Assembly: GCA_047607345.1 (NCBI GenBank)
Contig: JASGDF010000152.1
Coordinates: 1-31,016 of the forward strand
Direction of reading: 5' to 3'
DNA: 31,016 nucleotides
Source of the DNA: Pseudomonas_S sp047607345
Lineage (GTDB): Bacteria; Pseudomonadota; Gammaproteobacteria; Xanthomonadales; Xanthomonadaceae
Shown here: piece by piece, positions 17,401 to 23,921 of the stretch
Position numbering within the stretch: the first letter of the stretch is position 1
Layout of the letters: each line of letters starts with the position of its first letter
Made by a program: the position numbers and the translations under genes
The notes under the pieces: generated by a model
What the model was told of the DNA's origin: nothing
The model's database searches: none
The model's input: the letters and a program-made list of their open reading frames with translations, nothing else

Positions 17401-17531
17401 ACGACGAGCGCTGCGCCGCGCGGTGGCCGGTTACGGCAATGCGGCGCCGCGGCCGAATAGGCGGCCGGAGCCAGGCTTACCGGCGGCACCTGGCCGGCCG
17501 GACGCGACGACGGAAAACCTCGTACTGCCAT
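14424..17531 (-). CDS. Oar-like TonB-dependent receptor with carboxypeptidase-regulatory domain
   Basis: The protein has 1035 residues. An unusually long basic N-region precedes the signal hydrophobic core (ALVVALGLCISAPVFA|Q, about residues 41-57). A carboxypeptidase-regulatory-like beta domain follows (residues about 58-135; AVDANGRYSIGSLPLGVYRVVLRRG), then a plug (LDTVVVRG, NAYYINGLNTTDPISNFGG, QQEVLTGGYGAQYGRSDGGVI), then a large barrel ending LRLGVQYDF. This order is typical of the Oar family, whose Myxococcus founder affects development and which in other species imports or exports peptides. The start is ATG 17531 with AAGGAG seven bases upstream. It is divergent from an XRE regulator that may control it. 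A strong terminator follows. Confidence 0.95.
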   Translation of the reverse strand: MAVRGFPSSRPAGQVPPVSLAPAAYSAAAPHCRNRPPRGAALVVALGLCISAPVFAQSTTGSIYGYLPAEEGLSIQVQNDGGFSRTIAVDANGRYSIGSLPLGVYRVVLRRGEQVVDSREGVQLRVNSGTEVTFAAQAVDLDTVVVRGVRSPALDMTSTDARTVITAQELAILPIGRSAEAIALLAPGAIQTAAGFTGPTGTSLVSFGGASVTENAYYINGLNTTDPISNFGGITLPYGAIAQQEVLTGGYGAQYGRSDGGVISQVGKRGTDEWHYGFSAEWVPKGTRASQGDLWYPKSTGNTTDGTIYQRRSDSAYYTTRYSAYAGGPLIADRLYFFGAIEGERQAGNSVGTVSSPYNTNYAYTDPKAYVKLDWNINDSNLLEFTGIKNKHQYSGTLYDYDYDSGSTGDFNSYATHTKVNATDWVSKWTSYLTDSLTFTAQYGRQRVDYASVTPGLDNDLVYVTGTANENLAVTPNGETVYSQQTTATADNTNKEAGVKDLRLELNWKVGNHDITAGIDNHDTYDYNDGTTYTGGGYYWSYGYDTSGSYLVGDDTSSSVWVSPVPASANGYYVTKVTYSTNASVTVKQRAQYIQDNWQVTDNLLLTLGLRNDQFTNYNSGGEAYVRLTKPQWAPRLGFSWDVKGDQSLRLFGNAGRYYLAMPNSVALRGASGSLYTSEYYTYTGIDANGIPTGLTLIDSSTGGAVSANNEYGQAPDAATVAASNLKAQYQDEYILGFASNLGSGDWVYGAKATYRELKNAIEDTCDMTTLSALATEKLGYDVDLEDLGYGCLLFNPGKSSTFKVANSSGGYDSFTVSSSELGVPAAKRTYKAVELFLERPFDGKWYAKIDYVWSKLQGNTEGQVNSNTGQSDISMTVDFDYARLMEYAGGYLANDRRHQLKIYGSYQLTDEWNLGANLLIASGTPKTCLGYYGTDQTAAEYGTYYHWCAGKPSPTGSAGRFPWQEILSLSTEYRPNWAHKRLAFNLSVYNVLNQQRATRWYPYYRRDGAVYARYGQTIATTTPRYLRLGVQYDF

Positions 17532-17894
17532 CTGCTATCTCCTTCGGAAAGAATTCGGTGGCGCCTCGCTCCCCGCCGCTGCGGGTCGCGCCGGCACCGG
17601 TTCCATTTCCGATCGCGGGCAAGACCGTGCCGTCCACGCTTCCCTGAGCAAGCGCGAGCGATTCCGACTTGTGTGTCCAATGCATGCCCGCGGGCGAACC
17701 GCCGATTCCCCGGTCTTCCCGCCCCCGCACCGCATCACCCTGCGACCGCGACCTACCGTCCCCCGGGCCGCCCGGCGTTTCCCGGAAGACCCGACGCGGA
17801 ACACCGTCCCGCCACTGCAGTCAAGCATTGCAATATATCAATTGTCAAGCATTGCGATATACGGTCACGAGTCGAGCGCTGCAAGACTTCCCGG
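17532..17894. other. Divergent control region, receptor / XRE regulator
   Basis: This 363-base gap without a gene must contain the promoters of both flanking genes. The only striking structure is the pair of 18-bp direct repeats at 17820-17861, which lies in an AT-richer patch near the XRE gene. I see nothing else definite in 17550-17815. Confidence 0.6.
17820..17861 (+). promoter_or_regulatory. Two 18-bp direct repeats upstream of the XRE gene
   Basis: GTCAAGCATTGCAATATA (17820-17837) recurs with one change at 17844-17861 (GTCAAGCATTGCGATATA), a 24-bp period. It starts about 75 bases and ends about 33 bases before the regulator start. It is a good candidate for tandem operators, probably autoregulatory, overlapping the promoter. 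Confidence 0.6.
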
Positions 17895-18272
17895 ATGAAC
17901 ACATTCGGCGATCGGCTACGCGAGGCCAGACAGGCCCTGCGCAAGACTCAGGACGTGGTCGCCGACGAAGTGGGTGTCACCAAGTCCGCGGTGTCCTCCT
18001 GGGAGAACAACCGCGACACGCCCAGCCTGGACAAGCTGCCAGGCCTGCGCGCCGCGCTGGAGATCAGCCTGGACGAACTGGTCTGCGGCCCGCTGCCCGC
18101 CACACCGCCCGCCGCACCGTCCGGCAAGCGCCTGGCCACCGCCGAACCGGTGGCACCGGATTATCTGCACCGCTACCCGGCACAGGTGACGGTGGAGGAA
18201 CGCCGGTTCCTGGCGAAGTTCCGCAAGCTCGGCTCGGACAAGCGCGGCGCGCTACTGAAGCTGCTCGACTGA
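17895..18272 (+). CDS. XRE-family transcriptional regulator
   Basis: The 125-residue protein has an N-terminal Cro/CI-type helix-turn-helix (residues about 5-62): FGDRLREARQALRKTQDVVADEVGVTKSAVSSWENN, with the characteristic recognition helix KSAVSSWENNR. A Pro/Ala-rich linker follows, then a short C-terminal helical stretch (VEERRFLAKFRKLGSDKRGALLKLL) that resembles the tail of many small phage-type and housekeeping XRE proteins and may mediate dimerisation. There is no protease or sensor domain. The start is ATG 17895. It is divergent from the Oar-like receptor and has tandem repeats in its promoter, so local regulation is likely; the signal is unknown. Confidence 0.9.
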   Translation: MNTFGDRLREARQALRKTQDVVADEVGVTKSAVSSWENNRDTPSLDKLPGLRAALEISLDELVCGPLPATPPAAPSGKRLATAEPVAPDYLHRYPAQVTVEERRFLAKFRKLGSDKRGALLKLLD

Positions 18273-18330
18273 CGCGCCGCGCGCGGCCTTTGCAGGCGCG
18301 GGTCCGCGCGTCCCTGGGCCACGCAAGAAG

Positions 18331-18357
18331 CAAGCGCCGGGCATGACCCGGCGCTTG
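18331..18357. terminator. Bidirectional hairpin between the XRE gene and hslU
   Basis: CAAGCGCCGGG-CATGA-CCCGGCGCTTG forms a perfect 11-bp stem between the convergent genes. On the minus strand it is followed by CTTCTTGCG, a modest T-rich stretch, so it most likely terminates hslU. Confidence 0.7.
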
Positions 18358-18385
18358 GCGGTTCGACGGCGGCGGCGGTGACCGG

Positions 18386-19729
18386 CTACAGGATGTAGCG
18401 GCTCAGGTCCGGATCCTGCACCAGCTCGCCCAGGTGCACGTCGACGTAGCCGCGATCGACGCTGATCGACTGCCCGCCGCGATCCGGCGCCTCGTAGCTG
18501 AGCGTGTCCAGCAGGCGCTCGAGCACCGTGTGCAGGCGACGCGCGCCGATGTTCTCCTGGCGCTCGTTGACCAGGAAGGCGATCTCGGCCAGGCGCTCGA
18601 CCGCGTCGGCAGTGAACTCGATTGCCACGCCCTCGGTCTGCAGCAGCGCCTGGTATTGCTTGGTCAGCGCCGCCTTGGGCTCGGTCAGGATGCGCACGAA
18701 GTCGGCCTTGCTCAGCGCGCCCAGCTCGACCCGGATCGGGAAGCGGCCCTGCAGCTCCGGGATCAGGTCGCTGGGCTTGGCCAGGTGGAACGCGCCGGAG
18801 GCGATGAACAGGATGTGGTCGGTCTTGACCGTGCCGTACTTGGTGGAGACGTTGGAACCCTCCACCAGCGGCAGCAGATCGCGCTGTACGCCCTCGCGGC
18901 TGACGTCGCCACCACCGACGTTCTCGCCGCGCTTGGCGACCTTGTCGATCTCATCGATGAACACGATGCCATGCTGCTCACAGGCCTCGATCGCCGCGCT
19001 ACGCACGTCGTCCTCGTTGACCAGCCTGGCGGCCTCCTCCTCGATCAGCAGCGGGCGCGCCGCCCTGATCGTCAGCTTGCGCTTCTGCGACTTGCCGCCG
19101 CCGAGGTTGGAGAACATCTGGCGCAGCTGTTGGCCCATCTCCTCCATGCCCGGCGGGGTCATGATGTCCATGCTCGCGACATTCACCGCAACGTCCAGTT
19201 CGATCTCGCGTTCGTCCAGCTCGCCGTTGCGCAGCATGCGGCGGAACTTGACGCGGGTCTCGCTGTCCTGCGCCGACGGTTCGCCGCGCGCGGCCTCCGG
19301 GTCGAAGCCGATGCCGCCGCTGCGGCGCGGCAGCAGCGCATCGAGGATACGGTCCTCGGCGCGCTCCTCGGCCTGGGTGCGCACGCGTACCTTGGCCTGC
19401 TCGCGGTAGAGCTTGACCGCGGTGTCGGCCAGGTCGCGGATGATCTGCTCGACGTCCTTGCCGACATAGCCGACCTCGGTGAAGCGCGTGGCCTCGACCT
19501 TGACGAACGGCGCGTTCGCCAGCGTCGCCAGCCGGCGCGCGATCTCGGTCTTGCCCACGCCGGTCGGGCCGATCATCAGGATGTTCTTGGGCATCACCTC
19601 GTTGCGCAGCTCGTCGGGCAGCTGCATGCGCCGCCAGCGGTTGCGCAGCGCGATGGCGACCGCGCGCTTGGCCTCGTGCTGGCCGACGATGTGGCGGTCG
19701 AGTTCCTGCACGATCTCGCGCGGGGTCAT
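18386..19729 (-). CDS. hslU: HslU, ATPase subunit of the HslUV protease
   Basis: The 447-residue AAA+ unfoldase feeds substrates into the HslV peptidase. From ATG 19727-19729 it opens with the conserved MTPREIVQELDRHIVGQ. Walker A GPTGVGKT is at 54-61, the pore loop GYVG at 87-90 and Walker B IVFIDE at 255-260. The I-domain lies between about 110 and 240, and the C-terminal DLSRYIL is the tail that docks into HslV. An upstream in-frame ATG at 19756 would add nine residues and also gives a family-like length; neither start has a clear Shine-Dalgarno. The gene lies downstream of hslV with a 115-base spacer filled by degenerate heptamers. Confidence 0.95.
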   Translation of the reverse strand: MTPREIVQELDRHIVGQHEAKRAVAIALRNRWRRMQLPDELRNEVMPKNILMIGPTGVGKTEIARRLATLANAPFVKVEATRFTEVGYVGKDVEQIIRDLADTAVKLYREQAKVRVRTQAEERAEDRILDALLPRRSGGIGFDPEAARGEPSAQDSETRVKFRRMLRNGELDEREIELDVAVNVASMDIMTPPGMEEMGQQLRQMFSNLGGGKSQKRKLTIRAARPLLIEEEAARLVNEDDVRSAAIEACEQHGIVFIDEIDKVAKRGENVGGGDVSREGVQRDLLPLVEGSNVSTKYGTVKTDHILFIASGAFHLAKPSDLIPELQGRFPIRVELGALSKADFVRILTEPKAALTKQYQALLQTEGVAIEFTADAVERLAEIAFLVNERQENIGARRLHTVLERLLDTLSYEAPDRGGQSISVDRGYVDVHLGELVQDPDLSRYIL

Positions 19730-19743
19730 GGTGGAGGAAGATC

Positions 19744-19843
19744 CGTGATTCGTCATGGGTGATTCGTGATTCGAAGGGGGATTCGGAAGGGTCGGAGTGG
19801 TCGGGACTGGTCGTGAACCGCTTTTGCGAATCACCAATCACCA
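19744..19843. repeat. Degenerate TGATTCG heptamers in the hslV-hslU spacer
   Basis: TGATTCG occurs at 19746, 19760 and 19767 with GGATTCG at 19779. The inverse forms CGAATCA and CCAATCA (twice) lie at about 19829-19850. The two clusters can pair (GTGATTCG with CGAATCAC) into a stem spanning the spacer. They are related in sequence to the GGGATTC array at 24641. Confidence 0.65.
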
Positions 19844-19844
19844 A

Positions 19845-20396
19845 TCACAGCTCCTCGACCACCACGTTGCGGTTGGTGTAGATGCAGATGTCGCCGGCGA
19901 TGCCGATCGCCTCGCTGGCGATGGTCTTCGCGTCCAGCTCGGTATGCGCCAGCAGCGCGCGCGCGGCCGACAGCGCGTAGCTGCCGCCGGAACCGATCGC
20001 GATGATGCCGTCCTCCGGCTCGATCACGTCGCCGGTGCCGCTGATCACCAGCGAGGTCTCCTTGTCGGCCACCGCCAGCAACGCTTCGAGCTTGCCCAGG
20101 CGGCGCTCGGTGCGCCAGTCCTTGGCCAGTTCGACCGCGGCGCGGGTGAGCTGGCCGTGCTTTTCGAGCTTGGCCTCGAACAGCTCGAACAGGGTGAAGG
20201 CGTCGGCGGCGGCGCCGGCGAAGCCGGCCAGCACCTGGCCGTCGCGGCCGAGCCGGCGCACCTTGCGCGCGTTGCCCTTCATCACGGTGTGGCCGAGCGT
20301 GACCTGTCCATCGCCGGCGATGGCGACCTGCTCGCCGCGGCGCACGCAGACGATGGTGGTGGCGTGGAATACGGTGGGATTCTGGCTGGGATCCAT
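19845..20396 (-). CDS. hslV: HslV, peptidase subunit of the HslUV protease
   Basis: The 183-residue Ntn-hydrolase is homologous to proteasome beta subunits. The catalytic N-terminal threonine is Thr13 in FHATTIVCVRRG, preceded by a 12-residue propeptide (MDPSQNPTVFHA) that must be removed. Enterobacterial HslV has only Met before the Thr. Other family marks are AIAGDGQVTLGHTVMKGNARKVRRL, AGFAGAAADAFTLFELFE and AVELAKDWRTERRL, with the C-terminal DICIYTNRN. A GGAG ribosome binding site lies just upstream. It is transcribed with hslU and probably the DUF3079 gene. Confidence 0.96.
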   Translation of the reverse strand: MDPSQNPTVFHATTIVCVRRGEQVAIAGDGQVTLGHTVMKGNARKVRRLGRDGQVLAGFAGAAADAFTLFELFEAKLEKHGQLTRAAVELAKDWRTERRLGKLEALLAVADKETSLVISGTGDVIEPEDGIIAIGSGGSYALSAARALLAHTELDAKTIASEAIGIAGDICIYTNRNVVVEEL

Positions 20397-20474
20397 TACG
20401 AGCTCCGGGACGGTCCCCCAGGTGTGGGGGCATGGCGCGCGCCGTTCAAGCGCCGCGCCGCCGGCGGCCGCCGC

Positions 20475-20675
20475 TCACTGCCTGGCGCGGTTCGGATGCT
20501 CCGGTTCCGGTTCGATGCCCCAGGCCAGGTACCAGTCCTCGCCCTGCGTCTCCGCCGGATGCATGGTCCGCCCGGCGCCGTTGCCGCAGGCCAGCGCGTC
20601 GGCCGCGCAATAACGGTCGCATCCCCAGCAGATCCGCTCGGGATGCTTGGGGTTCAAGGGAAAAGGCTTGGCCAT
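20475..20675 (-). CDS. DUF3079 family small cysteine-rich protein
   Basis: The 66-residue protein has the DUF3079 pattern KPFPLNPKHPERICWGCDRYC, then CGNGAGRTMHPAE and DWYLAW. The CxxC...C...C arrangement (CWGC, YC, AC) suggests a small metal-binding fold, probably zinc. The function is unknown. The start at ATG 20673-20675 gives the usual family length; the frame stays open upstream but without similarity. It lies 78 bases upstream of hslV on the same strand and is divergent from the truncated haemoglobin gene. No strong ribosome binding site is visible. Confidence 0.82.
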   Translation of the reverse strand: MAKPFPLNPKHPERICWGCDRYCAADALACGNGAGRTMHPAETQGEDWYLAWGIEPEPEHPNRARQ

Positions 20676-20847
20676 GCTCGCGCGCTCGTTCTCGTCCGCT
20701 TCCTTCAGTCTGGCGCTGCGCGCGGCGACTGCCCTGACTTCCGACAAGCCGGACGCGATCGGCCGCCTGCATTACCGGTTTCGTTCAGCTTTTCGCGACC
20801 GATCGCCGCACTTGCCCGGCGCGATGCATGTGCGAGACTGCGCGCCG

Positions 20848-21237
20848 ATGAACATGTCCACCGAGTCCTGCTGCAGCGAAGAGGAAGTGGTGCGGCTGGT
20901 GCACACGTTCTACGCACGCGTGCGCCAGGACCCGATACTGGGGCCGATCTTCGAGCGGCACGTCGAGGACTGGGACCACCACCTGGCGCACCTGGTCGAT
21001 TTCTGGTCGACGATGCTGCGCGGCACCCGCCGTTTCTCCGGCGCGCCGATGGCGCGCCACCTCGCGCTGCCCGGCCTGGACGCGGAGCTGTTCCAGCGCT
21101 GGCTGGCGATCTTCGGCGAGACCACCACGCAACTCGGCAACCCGGCGATGAAGGCGCAGGCCGATACGCGTGCGGCGCAGATCGCCGAGCGCTTCTGGCA
21201 TCACTATCGGCTCAACCAGCGGGTCGCGCCCGGCTGA
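20848..21237 (+). CDS. Group III truncated haemoglobin
   Basis: The 129-residue 2-on-2 globin has group III features: FYARVRQDPILGPIFE (Tyr22 in the distal pocket, B10 type), DWDHHLAHLVDFWSTML, FSGAPMARHLAL with proximal His71, and Trp85 in FQRWLAIF (G8 position). It has a short N-terminus before helix B and a CC pair at residues 8-9. Proposed roles in the group include NO, peroxide or O2 chemistry in the cytoplasm; none can be chosen here. The start is ATG 20848, with ATG 20854 and ATG 20824 as alternatives. It converges on xerC with a REP pair between. Confidence 0.9.
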   Translation: MNMSTESCCSEEEVVRLVHTFYARVRQDPILGPIFERHVEDWDHHLAHLVDFWSTMLRGTRRFSGAPMARHLALPGLDAELFQRWLAIFGETTTQLGNPAMKAQADTRAAQIAERFWHHYRLNQRVAPG

Positions 21238-21252
21238 GCCGGCTTCCTGCAT

Positions 21253-21320
21253 GTAGGAGGGACTTCAGTCCCGACAGGCTTTACCGGCAAAGCCCGTCGG
21301 GACTGAAGTCCCTGCCCACA
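21253..21320. repeat. GTAG-type REP pair between the haemoglobin gene and xerC
   Basis: GTAGGAGGGACTTCAGTCCC, a linker with GGCTTTACCGGCAAAGCC, then the inverted arm GTCGGGACTGAAGTCCCTG. The outer foot on the right is mutated (CCCACA). It lies between convergent genes, the classic REP location. Confidence 0.9.
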
Positions 21321-21326
21321 TGCGCT

Positions 21327-22208
21327 TCAGGACGCTCCCTTCCTGCGCTTGGCGCGCGGATGCGCCGCGTCGTAGACCGTCGCCAGGTGCTGGAAATCCA
21401 GGTGCGTATAGATCTGGGTGGTGGCGATGTCCGAATGCCCGAGCAGCTCCTGCACCCCACGCAGGTCGCCGGAGGATTCCAGGATGTGGCTGGCGAAACT
21501 GTGCCGCAGCATGTGCGGATGCACGTGCTTGAACATGCCCTGGCGCAGTGCCAGCTGCTTGACCCGGATCTGCACCGCGCGCTGGCTGATCGCCTTGCCG
21601 CCACGGCCTGGGAACACGTAGGCATCCGATGTGGCCGCGCCGTCGCACCGCCATTCCTGCAACGCGCGCAACGCATGCGAGCCGATCGGCACCTGACGCT
21701 GCTTGTTGCCCTTGCCGAGTACCGTCACCGTGGCACCCTGCAGGTCCAGGTCGCCCCAGCGCAGCGCGCACAACTCGCTCAGGCGCAACCCGGAGGAATA
21801 GAACAGCTCCAGCAGCGCCCGGTCGCGCAGCCCCAGCGGCGCATCGGTCGGCACTTCCACCAGCCTCACCGCCTCGTCGGCATCGAGTACCTGTGGCAGC
21901 TTGCGCGGCGCCTTGGGCGCGCGCAGCTTGGCGGCGGGACTGGCGGCGATGCGTCCGTGCCTGAGCAGCCAGGCATAGAAACTGCGGCAGGCCGACAGGC
22001 GCCGCTGCAAACTCTTGGGCGACAACCCGCGCCGGTGCTCGGCGCTGGTGAAATCGCGCAGCTGTCCGGCATCGAGCGCGACGACGTCCTCCATACCCGC
22101 GTCGGCGGCCCACGCCACCAACGCCGCCAGGTCGCGCCGGTAGGCGTCGAGCGTGTGCGGCGACATGCGCCGCTCGACCTGCAGGTGGGTGAGGAATTCG
22201 TCGATCAT
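21327..22208 (-). CDS. xerC: Tyrosine recombinase XerC
   Basis: The 293-residue recombinase acts with XerD at dif to resolve chromosome dimers. It has an N-terminal SAM-like DNA-binding domain (residues 1 to about 90; RRMSPHTLDAYRRDLAAL) and a C-terminal catalytic domain with all residues present: Arg142 (GLRLSEL), Lys166 (GKGNK), His232/Arg235 (HMLRH), His258 (LLGH) and nucleophile Tyr267 (IYTHL). YTHLDFQHLATVYDAAHPRA is XerC- rather than XerD-like, and the dapF-DUF484-xerC gene order, known from enterobacteria too, supports this. A REP pair of about 86 bases separates it from DUF484. Confidence 0.95.
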   Translation of the reverse strand: MIDEFLTHLQVERRMSPHTLDAYRRDLAALVAWAADAGMEDVVALDAGQLRDFTSAEHRRGLSPKSLQRRLSACRSFYAWLLRHGRIAASPAAKLRAPKAPRKLPQVLDADEAVRLVEVPTDAPLGLRDRALLELFYSSGLRLSELCALRWGDLDLQGATVTVLGKGNKQRQVPIGSHALRALQEWRCDGAATSDAYVFPGRGGKAISQRAVQIRVKQLALRQGMFKHVHPHMLRHSFASHILESSGDLRGVQELLGHSDIATTQIYTHLDFQHLATVYDAAHPRAKRRKGAS

Positions 22209-22235
22209 CGCAAGCTTGCTTGGCTGGCCCTTGCT

Positions 22236-22321
22236 GTAGGAGTGGCGTCGGCATGCCGACGCCGTTCAGTCGCGATGGGGCTTCAGCGGGACGTCCCTGT
22301 CGCGACTGAAGTCGCTCCTAC
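22236..22321. repeat. GTAG-type REP pair, mixed arms, inside the dapF-xerC operon
   Basis: The left arm is GTAGGAGT followed by the perfect 20-bp palindrome at 22244-22263 (GGCGTCGGCATGCCGACGCC). The right arm is GTCGCGACTGAAGTCGCTCC ending in CTAC. The arms belong to different sequence variants, so the unit is a recombined pair. It sits between two co-oriented genes. Confidence 0.85.
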
Positions 22322-22347
22322 GACGCGCCTGGCGAGTGGCGGCGGCT

Positions 22348-23070
22348 TCAGTCGAAACGCTTGAGCGCCACCGCCAGCGCCTCGCCCATCATGCGCAGGA
22401 ACAGCGTGCCCATACCCGGGTAGAAGCGGTTCGCATCGTGGCTGCCGACCGCGATCAGGCCCACGCCCGGCAGCGGCAGCAGCGCGGTCGACTGCACTTC
22501 GCCGGCCCGCTCTCCGTACAGCAGCGCGTGCTTGTCGGCCTGCAGACGGCCGCAGATCGGCTCGCCGTCCTTCAAGCAATCGCGGAACGGCGCCAGGCGC
22601 GCATCGTCGAGCGCGATCGCCTGCAACCAGTCCGCCCCCTCCAGCCCAGCCACCGGTTCGAGCAGCACGATCCGCACCAGATCGCCGTTGAAGTCCTCGG
22701 CCAGCGAGGCGGCCATCGCGCGCAGCGTGTCGGCCGCGCCGGCCTGCTTCATCAGCGCCAGGGTCAGCTGGTGCGTGCGCACCGCCAGCCGCTCGTTGAC
22801 CTGCGCGTTGCCGGCCAGCTCGGACAGCCGCCGCGACAGCTCGCGGTTCTTGTCGCGCAGCACTTCCAGCTGGTAGCTGGCGAGCGAGGCGGTAGGGCCT
22901 TCCTCGCGCGGCACCACCAGGGTCAGCGCCAGATCCGGAAACTGCTTGAGGAAGGCCGGGTGCCGCCGCAACCAGACCGCCACCTCGTGCGCGCCGAATC
23001 GTTCATGTGAGTCCCTCACGGAATCGGCGCACATCCCTGTGCGCGGACCCTTCTCGTGTGTTCCACTCAT
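22348..23070 (-). CDS. DUF484 family protein with a repeat-derived N-terminal insert
   Basis: The 240-residue protein has the DUF484 layout: an N-terminal helical part (HEVAVWLRRHPAFLKQFPDLA), a coiled-coil segment (EVLRDKNRELSRRLSEL) and a GAF-like C-terminal domain (RIVLLEPVAGLEGADWL, TALLPLPGVGLIAVGSHDANRFYPGMGTLFL). The start ATG 23068-23070 overlaps the dapF stop by four bases. Residues about 7-25 (EKGPRTGMCADSVRDSHER) are encoded by a copy of the dispersed GGA-hairpin element and are foreign to the family, where the N-terminus normally runs almost directly into GAHEVAVWLRRHP. The function of DUF484 proteins is unknown; they are constantly linked to xerC. Confidence 0.92.
   Translation of the reverse strand: MSGTHEKGPRTGMCADSVRDSHERFGAHEVAVWLRRHPAFLKQFPDLALTLVVPREEGPTASLASYQLEVLRDKNRELSRRLSELAGNAQVNERLAVRTHQLTLALMKQAGAADTLRAMAASLAEDFNGDLVRIVLLEPVAGLEGADWLQAIALDDARLAPFRDCLKDGEPICGRLQADKHALLYGERAGEVQSTALLPLPGVGLIAVGSHDANRFYPGMGTLFLRMMGEALAVALKRFD
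23006..23050 (-). repeat. GGA-hairpin element inserted in frame in the DUF484 gene
   Basis: On the minus strand it reads GGGTCCGCGCACAGGGATGT, then the rest of the core and the tail CCGATTCCGTGAGGGACTCACA. The core hairpin GCGCACA-GGGA-TGTGCGC is at 23027-23044 and a second hairpin is GTGAG-GGA-CTCAC. It starts about 20 bases after the start codon, in the sense orientation of the mRNA, and keeps the frame open. Confidence 0.85.
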
Positions 23071-23921
23071 CCGTTCCACTCCCCATCGAAGACGAATCGC
23101 GCCGGTCCGGACATCACCACCTGAGCATCCGGCGCGGGCCAGCGCACGCGCAGCTCGCCGCCCGGCAGTACCACGCGCACGTCGCGCTCGACGCGGCCGC
23201 GCTGCATCAGCGCCACCGCCGCCGCGCACGCGCCGCTGCCGCAGGCCAGGGTCTCGCCCGAGCCGCGCTCGTACACGCGCAGGCGGATGTGGCCCGGATC
23301 GATCACCTGGGCGAAGCCGACGTTGACCGATTCCGGAAAGGCCGCGTTCTGCTGCAACAACGGTCCCAGCCGCTCGACCGGCGCAGCATCGATCAGGCCG
23401 ACCTCCAGCACCGCGTGCGGATTGCCCATCGACACCGCGCCGAAGCGCACGCTCTCGCCCAGCAGCGGCAGCAGGTATTCATCGCGCGGATGGGCGAAGC
23501 CGGCCAGCGGAATCCGCGCCGGCTCGAATTCCGGCACGCCCATCGCCACCGCGTACTCATCCTCACCGAGCCGGTCCACGCGATGCGCGGTGACCGGACT
23601 GTCGATGACGAAACCGTCGCCCTGGGCACTGCCGTCGCGCACCAGCCAGGCCGCCACGCAGCGCGCGCCGTTGCCGCACTGCTGCGAGGGCGAGCCATCG
23701 GCATTCCAGATCCGGTAGGCCGCCACCGCCTGTTCGCTGCGTGGCGGCTCGATGGTCAGGATCTGGTCGCAACCGACGCCGAAATGGCGATCGGCCAGCC
23801 GGGCGGCGAGCGCGGCATCCGGTGCCGGCGTGCCGTCGCGCAGGTCCAGCACCACGAAATCGTTGCCGGCGCCATGCATCTTGGTGAAACGCAGACGTCC
23901 GGCCGCAGCGAACGCATTCAT
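23067..23921 (-). CDS. dapF: Diaminopimelate epimerase
   Basis: The 284-residue, PLP-independent epimerase interconverts LL- and meso-diaminopimelate, the last-but-one step to lysine and a peptidoglycan precursor. The catalytic cysteine pair is intact: Cys82 in QCGNGARC and Cys227 in GETLACGSGAC. The N-terminal KMHGAGNDFVVLD and SMGNPHAVLEV are further family signatures. ATG 23919-23921 overlaps the lptM stop by four bases, and its own stop overlaps the DUF484 start, so lptM, dapF and DUF484 are tightly coupled. Confidence 0.97.
   Translation of the reverse strand: MNAFAAAGRLRFTKMHGAGNDFVVLDLRDGTPAPDAALAARLADRHFGVGCDQILTIEPPRSEQAVAAYRIWNADGSPSQQCGNGARCVAAWLVRDGSAQGDGFVIDSPVTAHRVDRLGEDEYAVAMGVPEFEPARIPLAGFAHPRDEYLLPLLGESVRFGAVSMGNPHAVLEVGLIDAAPVERLGPLLQQNAAFPESVNVGFAQVIDPGHIRLRVYERGSGETLACGSGACAAAVALMQRGRVERDVRVVLPGGELRVRWPAPDAQVVMSGPARFVFDGEWNG

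Noticed and set aside
14385..18272. Very long open frame on the plus strand opposite the Oar-like receptor, running into the XRE frame
   Set aside because: It is a shadow of the receptor gene in high-GC DNA. Its translation is Val/Gly/Ala/Arg-rich with no domain. Only the last 125 residues (from ATG 17895) are a real protein.
20647..20847. N-terminal extension of the truncated haemoglobin
   Set aside because: The extra 67 codons overlap the divergent DUF3079 gene start, show no globin similarity, and would give an atypical length.
21327..22208. Phage or integrative-element integrase
   Set aside because: The tyrosine recombinase has XerC-specific C-terminal sequence and the housekeeping dapF-DUF484-xerC context; no attachment-site repeats or mobile genes accompany it.
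19797..22364. Open frame of about 850 codons antisense to hslV and xerC
   Set aside because: It runs across several well-supported genes and two REP pairs, as only a fortuitous GC-rich frame would. It shares its end region with no recognisable family.
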